Positions 1 through 6,700 of a DNA stretch of 7,479 bases are shown here, one piece after another. A program made the translations under genes and the position numbers. The stretch covers positions 1 through 7,479 of the forward strand of contig DCHW01000053.1 of NCBI GenBank assembly GCA_002314935.1, written 5' to 3'. Origin of the DNA: Clostridiales bacterium UBA1742 (GTDB taxonomy: Bacteria > Bacillota > Clostridia > TANB77 > CAG-508). The notes below the pieces were generated by a model. That model ran no database searches and had not been told where the DNA came from. It was given only the letters and a program-made list of their open reading frames with translations. Positions within the stretch are counted from its first letter, which is position 1, and each line of letters starts with the position of its first letter.

Positions 1-22
1 ACACATCATTGACTAACCTACA

Positions 23-64
23 AAACTTTTTTATAAATATTATAAAAAAGTTTCATTTTTTTTT
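23..64 (+). terminator. Probable Rho-independent terminator of an upstream gene
   Basis: Positions 23-36 and 40-53 form a perfect 14-bp inverted repeat around a 3-base loop (37-39). A run of nine T residues follows at 56-64. The hairpin plus T-tract on the + strand fits an intrinsic terminator for a gene ending to the left of the window. The stem has only one G-C pair (C26 with G50), so it would be weak compared with typical terminators, but it is perfectly paired. No T-tract follows it on the reverse strand, so it is probably not bidirectional. No upstream coding end could be identified in bases 1-22. Confidence 0.65.
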
Positions 65-80
65 AGTTTTATGATAGAAT
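52..80 (+). promoter_or_regulatory. Candidate sigma-A-type promoter for the uppS operon
   Basis: A TAGAAT hexamer at 75-80 is preceded by TGA at 72-74, which gives an extended -10 element. Seventeen bases upstream is TTCATT (52-57), a poor -35 match. Transcription would start near position 87, about 25 bases before the uppS start codon. It lies directly after the terminator-like hairpin, as expected for a new transcription unit. In DNA this AT-rich, hexamer matches are common by chance, so this is only a candidate. Confidence 0.35.
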
Positions 81-101
81 AGTAAAAACAGTATATTAGA
101 T

Positions 102-107
102 AGGTGG
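102..107 (+). promoter_or_regulatory. Ribosome binding site of uppS, deciding its start
   Basis: AGGTGG at 102-107 lies five bases before the ATG at 113. The frame is also open from a GTG at 104, but that codon sits inside this Shine-Dalgarno sequence and has no site of its own. The ATG at 113 is therefore preferred. Confidence 0.7.
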
Positions 108-112
108 AATAT

Positions 113-856
113 ATGGAAAATATTGATAAAAATAATTTACCAAAGCATATTGCAATAATAATGGATGGAAACAGAAGATGGGCACAAAATAAAGGATTGA
201 AAACAAAAGATGGACATAAAGCTGGAGCAGATAATTTAGAAGAAATTTCAAAATTTTGTAACCAGATTGGAATAAAATATTTAACAGTATATGCATTTTC
301 TACTGAAAATTGGAAAAGAAGCAAAGAAGAAGTTTCTGCATTAATGGCAATTCTTAAATTACATGTAAATGCATTTATTAAAGAACAAGATAAACAAAAT
401 ATAAAAATAAAAATAATAGGAAATATAGATGGGTTATCAAAAACTATACAAAATTCTATAAAAAAAGCAGTTGATATGACAAAAAATAATACTGGTTTAA
501 CACTTAACATTGCTTTTAATTACGGAGGAAGATTAGAAATAACAAGAGCTGTAAAATTAATTGCAGAAAAAGTAAAAAATGGATTAATTGATTTAGATGA
601 TATTGATGAAAATATGGTGTCAGATAATTTGTATACTGCAGGACAGCCAGATCCAGATTTACTTATTAGAACAAGTAAAGAATTAAGAACAAGTAATTTT
701 TTACCATGGCAATCTACTTATGCAGAATTATATTTTCCAGAAAAACATTGGCCAGAATTTGGTAAAGAGGATTTAATAGAAGCAATAAAAGAGTATCAAC
801 ACAGAAATAGAAGATTTGGTGGAAGACCAACAGAACAAGTATCTAGTAATAAATAA
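113..856 (+). CDS. uppS: Isoprenyl transferase (undecaprenyl diphosphate synthase, UppS)
   Basis: Cis-prenyltransferase that condenses isopentenyl diphosphate units onto farnesyl diphosphate. The product, C55 undecaprenyl diphosphate, is the lipid carrier for peptidoglycan and other wall polymers. The protein is cytosolic or at the inner membrane face. The 247-residue product has the family motifs in order: IAIIMDGNRRWA at about 13-24, with the catalytic/Mg-binding Asp18; GHKAG at 34-38; STENW at 63-67; and the C-terminal signature DLLIRTSKELRTSNFLPWQ followed by YAELYFP (Arg186, Arg192, Ser194, Glu205), which binds the isopentenyl diphosphate. Length is normal for the family. RTSKE replaces the more usual RTSGE or RTGGE, a small variation. 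It is first in an apparent operon, 23 bases before cdsA. The start at 113 is chosen from the AGGTGG site just upstream. Confidence 0.95.
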   Translation: MENIDKNNLPKHIAIIMDGNRRWAQNKGLKTKDGHKAGADNLEEISKFCNQIGIKYLTVYAFSTENWKRSKEEVSALMAILKLHVNAFIKEQDKQNIKIKIIGNIDGLSKTIQNSIKKAVDMTKNNTGLTLNIAFNYGGRLEITRAVKLIAEKVKNGLIDLDDIDENMVSDNLYTAGQPDPDLLIRTSKELRTSNFLPWQSTYAELYFPEKHWPEFGKEDLIEAIKEYQHRNRRFGGRPTEQVSSNK

Positions 857-879
857 AAATGAAAGGGTAATTACATAGT

Positions 880-1683
880 ATGAAATTAAAACGTGTTTTA
901 ACAGGAGTAATTGGATTCCCAATAGTTGCTGCATTATTAATATTTACAAACAAATATATAATAGATGTTATAATTAGTATTGTTGCAATAATTGCAATGT
1001 ATGAATTCTTTAATGCAATAAAAAAAGAAGGAAATAAACCAATAGAAATTTTAGGATATTTATCATGTTTACCAATTGCATTAATGCATGTAATTTCACA
1101 AGAAAATATAATTAAGCTAATTTCATTTTATATTATAATGCTTTTAGCAATTATGTTTATGGTAGTGCTTTTATCTAAAATGAAAATTGGAATAAAAGAT
1201 ATTGCATTAACTTTTTGGGGAATGTCATATATAATACTATTTTTATTATTTATTCCATTATTGTATGGAACACAAAATGGAAAATTTTTAGTATGGTATA
1301 TTTTTATTGCAGCATGGGGAACAGATACATTTGCATATTTAGTTGGAATGAAATTTGGTAAACATAAATTCAGCGAAATAAGTCCTAAAAAATCTATAGA
1401 AGGTTGTATAGGTGGGATTTTTGGAGCAATAATATTAATGATAATTTATACAACATTTGTTAATAAATATACAGGACTTGAAATAAATTATTTGTATATT
1501 TCTGTTGTTGGAATTTTGTTAAGCCTATTTAGTCAAGTTGGAGATTTTTCGGCTTCGGCAATAAAAAGAACAGTTGATATTAAAGATTTTGGGAATATAT
1601 TTCCTGGACATGGTGGAATGTTAGATAGAATGGATAGTATAATATTTGTAGCACCATTTGCATATTTTTTATTAACTATTTAA
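880..1683 (+). CDS. cdsA: Phosphatidate cytidylyltransferase (CDP-diglyceride synthase, CdsA)
   Basis: Integral membrane enzyme that converts phosphatidic acid and CTP to CDP-diacylglycerol, the precursor of phosphatidylglycerol and other phospholipids. The 267-residue protein is mostly hydrophobic, with roughly seven or eight membrane segments from residue 5 to the C-terminus. It has the SPKKSIEG motif in its second half. The C-terminal family signature runs from about residue 221: GDFSASAIKR, then KDFGNIFPGHGG, then LDRMDS, with Asp249 and Asp252 among the conserved acidic residues. Length matches the family. GAAAGGG at 861-867 is the likely ribosome site, though its 12-base spacing to the ATG is long. 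It lies between uppS and rseP. In many Firmicutes dxr follows cdsA; here rseP follows after only 15 bases. Confidence 0.95.
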   Translation: MKLKRVLTGVIGFPIVAALLIFTNKYIIDVIISIVAIIAMYEFFNAIKKEGNKPIEILGYLSCLPIALMHVISQENIIKLISFYIIMLLAIMFMVVLLSKMKIGIKDIALTFWGMSYIILFLLFIPLLYGTQNGKFLVWYIFIAAWGTDTFAYLVGMKFGKHKFSEISPKKSIEGCIGGIFGAIILMIIYTTFVNKYTGLEINYLYISVVGILLSLFSQVGDFSASAIKRTVDIKDFGNIFPGHGGMLDRMDSIIFVAPFAYFLLTI

Positions 1684-1698
1684 TAAAGGAGAAAGAAA

Positions 1699-2967
1699 GT
1701 GATATCTTTTTTAATAAATGCTTTTAAAATAATTTTTTTACTTGGATTTTTAATATTTATACATGAATTAGGTCATTTTCTTGTTGCAAAATTTTGCAAA
1801 GTAAAGGTAAACGAATTTGCAATAGGATTTGGTCCAACTATTTGGAAAAAACAAGGAAAAGAAACTAAATATGCTATTAGGTTAATTCCTTTAGGTGGAT
1901 TTGTTAATATGTTAGGAGAAGAAGAACGTTCTAATGAAGAAGGTTCTTTTAATAAATCTAGTATTTCTAAAAGAATTGCAATTGTTATAGCAGGTGGTTT
2001 AGTAAATATTATTTTTGGTTTAATAACATATTTTATTTTAATGTTATCATCTGCTTCATATTATTCAACAACTATAGATAATGTATATGATGGCTATGCT
2101 GCACTAGAAAGTGGAATATGTTCTAATGATGAAATATTAGAAATAAATGGAGAAAAAGTAAGGTTTGTAAGTGATATAAATGATAATATACTGAAATATA
2201 ATGGAGAAGAAGTTACTTTAAAAATTAAACGTGATAATGAAATTAAATATATAAATTTAAAACCTACAAAGGAAATTACTAAGTCAATAGGTATATATTT
2301 GGGAGCAAACGAAGAAAATGAGTTAACTTCTGAAATAAAATCCCTTTTATCAGGTTCACCTGCAGAACTTGCAGGACTAGAAGAGGGAGATATTATATTA
2401 AAAATAAATGATGAAGAAGTTTATAACAATCCAAATACTGTAGTTGAATTAATTAATAATACAATAACAGATAAGGTTTTAGTTGAAATTGATAGAAATA
2501 ATGAAATTTTAGAATTTAACATTACGCCTACAATCACAGATAATTATAAAATAGGTGTTTCATTTAAAGTTGCTGAAAATAATTTTAGAAATAAAATATA
2601 TTATTGTTTTTGGGATACTATAGATTTTTCGATTTCAATAGTAGAAAATGTAAAAGAATTATTTACTGGAAAGGTAAGCACAAATCAACTTATGGGTCCA
2701 GTTGGAATTTCGGAAACCATATCCAAAACACAGGGGGTTATTGAATTTGTTTATTTATTAGCAATAATTTCACTTTCTTTAGGAGTAACAAATCTTTTAC
2801 CATTTCCGCCACTTGATGGGTGGAAAATAGTAACATTAATAATAGAGGCAATAAGAAGAAAACCATTAGATGAAAAAACTGAAGCAAGTATCCAGCTTGT
2901 TGGATTTGCAATGTTAATTGCTCTATCATTGTATGTAACATATAACGATATACTAAGAATATTTTAA
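1699..2967 (+). CDS. rseP: RIP metalloprotease, site-2 protease family (RseP/RasP)
   Basis: M50-family zinc protease that cuts substrates within the membrane, such as anti-sigma factors and leftover signal peptides. The specific substrates here cannot be told from sequence. The 422-residue protein starts with a hydrophobic helix containing the zinc site HELGH (His22, Glu23, His26). The third metal ligand is expected in NLLPFPPLDG near the C-terminus (Asp373), within another membrane segment; the position after LDG is Trp rather than the common Gly. Between them are a membrane helix (about 92-112) and a soluble region that reads as two tandem PDZ-like domains: about 115-195 (ILEINGEKV core) and about 197-285 (GSPAELAGLEEGDIILKIND core). 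It starts with GTG, supported by AAGGAG at 1686-1691, seven bases upstream. It lies 15 bases after cdsA. The usual neighbour ispG is missing before polC. Confidence 0.94.
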   Translation: MISFLINAFKIIFLLGFLIFIHELGHFLVAKFCKVKVNEFAIGFGPTIWKKQGKETKYAIRLIPLGGFVNMLGEEERSNEEGSFNKSSISKRIAIVIAGGLVNIIFGLITYFILMLSSASYYSTTIDNVYDGYAALESGICSNDEILEINGEKVRFVSDINDNILKYNGEEVTLKIKRDNEIKYINLKPTKEITKSIGIYLGANEENELTSEIKSLLSGSPAELAGLEEGDIILKINDEEVYNNPNTVVELINNTITDKVLVEIDRNNEILEFNITPTITDNYKIGVSFKVAENNFRNKIYYCFWDTIDFSISIVENVKELFTGKVSTNQLMGPVGISETISKTQGVIEFVYLLAIISLSLGVTNLLPFPPLDGWKIVTLIIEAIRRKPLDEKTEASIQLVGFAMLIALSLYVTYNDILRIF

Positions 2968-2971
2968 AAAC

Positions 2972-2976
2972 GAGGG
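2972..2976 (+). promoter_or_regulatory. Candidate ribosome binding site of polC
   Basis: GAGGG directly abuts an ATG at 2977, leaving no spacing for initiation there. The next in-frame ATG, at 2989, is 12 bases downstream. That is long but workable and gives a protein beginning MSNVARDIF. I prefer 2989, without certainty. No transcription terminator is visible between rseP and polC. Confidence 0.4.
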
Positions 2977-2988
2977 ATGAAAATAGGG

Positions 2989-3753
2989 ATGTCAAATGTA
3001 GCAAGAGATATATTTAAAGACTTTAATCAAAAAAATAATATACTAGATTGTATAATTGAAAATATAAACCTATATAAAAAGAGTAAAAAAATTGGAGTTG
3101 AGTTAACTGCACCACATAAAATAACACTTGCAGAATTAACTGAATTAGAAAATTATTTAAAAATAAAATTTAATATAGAAAAAATAGAATTTAATATTAA
3201 ATATAATGAAAAACCAAAATTCACATTAGAGGAAGATTGGAAAAGTGTTATAAAATATGTTTCATTAAAAATGCCTATTGTTAAACCTATAATTATAGAT
3301 AGTAATATTAAAATTGAGGATAAAACTGTATCTATAATTTTAAAAACTAATACAGCAGAATTTTTAAAATCATATAAAGTAGATAAAGCTTTAGAAAGAT
3401 TACTTTTAAATTTATATGGAGATAAATATATAATTAAATGTGTTGAAGCTATAGATAGTGAGGTTATAAAAAATCAACATACATATTTAGAAGAATTAGA
3501 AAAAGAGGCTTGTAAAACAGTTCTTGAAAACAATGCAATTGCCAAAACACAAGCTGTTGTTGAACAACCAGAAGTAATAGCTGGTGCTGATACAGAAGAA
3601 GCAGAAGAAGTTGAAGAAAAAAAACCTTTAATACTTGGGCGTTCTGATAAAATAAAAGAAGCTTTAGTTAAAATAAAAGAATTGTCTATGGATTATGGAA
3701 AAGTTGCGATAGAAGGAAAGATAATTAGTACAGATACAAAAGAATTAAGAAAT
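2989..3753 (+). CDS. polC: PolC segment 1 of 4: N-terminal domain and start of OB fold
   Basis: Residues 1-255. The first part (about 1-170) is the alpha/beta N-terminal domain of PolC, which is poorly conserved and thought to contact other replisome proteins. It is followed by a low-complexity acidic linker near residues 195-212 (TEEAEEVEEKK). The OB-fold nucleic-acid-binding domain then begins (about 215 onward: LGRSDKIKEALVKIKEL, then VAIEGKI). The segment ends at KELRN, where family members continue with GK and a hydrophobic strand. In the incoming frame the next codon is CGG, and a TAA stop follows at 3775-3777. Unshifted translation would therefore give a 262-residue fragment ending inside the OB fold. 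Confidence 0.85.
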
Positions 3754-6700
3754 CGGAAAAACATTATTAATGTTTAATTTATATGATGGAACTAGTACAA
3801 TAACATGCAAATCTTTTTTAGATCCTGAAAAAAAGGATGCAATACTTAAAAGAATGGAAGAGGCTAAAAGATTAAAAATCCAAGGTAATGTAAGTTATGA
3901 TACATTTGCAAAAGAAATTAATGTAATAGCAAATGTTATAGTAGAACTTCCGGATATTCAAGAAGTAAAAAGAAAAGATCTTGCAAAAGAAAAAAGAGTG
4001 GAATTACATTTACATACACAAATGAGCCAAATGGATGGAATGACATCTGCAACAGATTTAATAAAAAGAGCTTCATCTTGGGGAATGAAATCTATTGCAA
4101 TAACTGATCATGGTGTTGTACAAGCTTTTCCAGAGGCAAAAAAAGCAGCTGATAAAACAGGAATAAAGGTAATTTATGGAGTTGAAGCATATTTAGTTCC
4201 TGATGATGAAAGAATAACAATAACAGATATGAATGAATATGTTGTTTTAGATATAGAAACAACAGGACTTTCTTTTAGAACAGAAAAAATAACAGAAATT
4301 GGTGCTGTTAAAATAAAAGATGGCGAAATTGTAGATACATTTGAATGTTTTGTAAATCCTGGAGTTCCTATACCACCAAGAGTTGTGGAACTTACAGGAA
4401 TTACAGATGAAATGGTTAAGGATGCTGAAAAAATAGATGTTGTTATGCCTAAATTTTTAGAATTTATAGGTGATTTAAAATTAGTTGCACATAATGCAGA
4501 TTTTGATATAGGATTTTTAAAATATAATGCCGAAGAAATTGGACTTGAAATGAATAATAAATATATAGATTCTTTAGCAATATCAAGACAACTATTTCCG
4601 GAATTTAAAAAACATAAACTTGGAATTATTGCAGATAAACTTGGAATAAAGGTAGAAAATGCACATAGAGCCTTAGATGATGTAATTACTTTGGTAAAAG
4701 TGTTTAAAAAGATGATAGAAATTTCTAAAGAAAATGAAAAAAATTCTCAAGATACACAAAAAGATTTATATAAAACATTACCATCATATCATGCTATAAT
4801 ACTTGTTAAAAATTTAAAAGGACTAAGAAATTTGTACGAGCTTATTTCTCTTTCTCATTTAAATTATTTTTATAAAAAACCTAGAATATTAACAAGTGTA
4901 TTAGAAAAATATAAAGATGGATTAATATTACGGTAGTGCATGTGAACAAGGAGAATTATACAGAGCAATTGTTGCAGGAAAATCAGAAGAAGAAATAGAA
5001 AAAATAGCTTCAAGATATGATTATTTAGAGATACAACCTCTTGGAAACAATGAGTTTATGATTAGAAATGAAACTGTTTCTGGATGGGATGAGTTAAAAG
5101 ATATAAATAAAAGAATAGTTGCTTTAGGAGATAAGCTAAATAAAAAAGTTGTTGCAACATGTGATGTGCATTTTATGGATCCAGAAGATGAAATATATAG
5201 AAGAATTTTAATGGCAGGACAAGGTTATGATGATTGCGATAATCAAGCACCATTATATTTAAGAACTACAGAAGAAATGCTTAAAGAATTTGAATATTTA
5301 GGTAGAGATAAAGCTTATGAAATTGTTGTTACAAACACAAATTTAATTTCAGATATGTGTGAAGCTATAAGTCCAATTTCACCAGAAAAATGTCCACCTG
5401 TATTGGAAAATGCTGAACAAGAAATAGAAGAAACATGTACAAACAAAGCAAAAGAATTGTATGGTGATCCATTACCACAGGTTGTAAAAGATAGATTAAA
5501 AAGAGAATTAGATTCTATTATAAAAAATGGATTTTCTACTTTGTATATTATTGCACAAAGATTAGTAAAAAAATCCAATGAAGATGGATACTTAGTTGGA
5601 TCAAGAGGATCTGTTGGTTCATCTTTTGTTGCTAATATGTTAGATATTACAGAAGTTAATTCATTGCCACCACATTATAGATGTCCAAATTGTAAATTTT
5701 CTGATTTTACAGATTATGGTATAAAAAATGGTGTTGACTTACCAGATAAGGATTGTCCAAAATGTGGCACAAACATGGTAAAAGATGGAATGGATATACC
5801 TTTTGAAACTTTCTTAGGATTTAATGGTGATAAAGAACCAGATATAGATTTAAACTTTTCAGGTGAATATCAATCTAAAATACATAAATATGCAGAAGTT
5901 ATTTTTGGACAGGGCAAAACTTTTAAAGCTGGAACTGTTGGTACAATTGCAGAAAAAACAGCTTTTGGTTATGTTAAAAATTATTTTGAAGATAGAAATG
6001 TTCCAGTTTCAAATGCAGAAATTTCAAGATTAGTTAATGGATGTACTGGTATAAAAAGAACAACAGGACAACATCCAGGAGGAATTATAGTTGTACCTCA
6101 TGGAAGAGAAATATACGAATTTACTCCTGTACAACATCCGGCAGATGATCCAAATTCTGATATTATTACAACACATTTTGATTATCACTCTATAGATAAA
6201 AACCTACTTAAACTTGATATGCTTGGCCATGATGATCCAACAGTTATAAGAATGTTACAAGACTTAACAGGAATAGATCCCAAAACGATACCACTTGATG
6301 ATAAAAAAACTATGAGCTTATTTACATCACCAAAAGCTTTAGGAGTAACTCCAGAACAAATAGGTTCAAAAACTGGTTCTTTTGGTGTGCCAGAATTTGG
6401 AACAAAATTTGTTAGAGGTATGCTTGAAGAAACAAAACCAACTACATTTGAGGAATTAATAAGAATATCACGGATTATCACACGGTACAGATGTATGGCT
6501 AAACAATGCAGAAACTTTAATAAATGAAGGAACTGCAACTCTAAGTGATGCAATATGTACAAGAGATGATATAATGACATATTTAATGAAAATGAATTTA
6601 CCAGCACAGGATTCTTTTAAAATTATGGAATGTGTCCGTAAAGGAAAAGGTTTAACGGAAGAACAAGAAGCTTTAATGAGGGAATATAATGTTCCAGAAT

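Noticed and set aside
104..112. GTG at 104 as the uppS start
   Set aside because: This GTG lies within the AGGTGG ribosome site that serves the ATG at 113.
40..510. Reverse-strand open frame of 156 codons opposite uppS
   Set aside because: It mirrors the AT-rich uppS coding strand, gives a Phe/Ile/Leu-rich product typical of antisense reading, has no ribosome site and overlaps the promoter and terminator region.
2738..3004. Reverse-strand open frames at 2738-3004, 5315-5578 and 6185-6607
   Set aside because: They lie opposite rseP or polC, have low-complexity products and show no family motifs; they are shadows of the real genes.
3757..3761. Slippage on the A5 run as the cause of shift 1
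   Set aside because: It would leave Arg where PolC homologues have Gly and does not explain sites 2 and 3, which have no such run.
3754..6471. Three sequencing or assembly errors in polC
   Set aside because: All three are the same base, the same direction and the same CGG-before-Gly setting. Two have no homopolymer, and none of the other roughly 1,000 codons in the window is disturbed. Cannot be fully excluded without reads, but it is not the simplest explanation.
2977..6527. Several separate small genes between 2977 and 7269, each with its own start
   Set aside because: The internal ATGs at 3770, 5058 and 6574 lack good ribosome sites and lie inside conserved PolC sequence. Coding homology continues upstream of each in the same frame to the CGG site.
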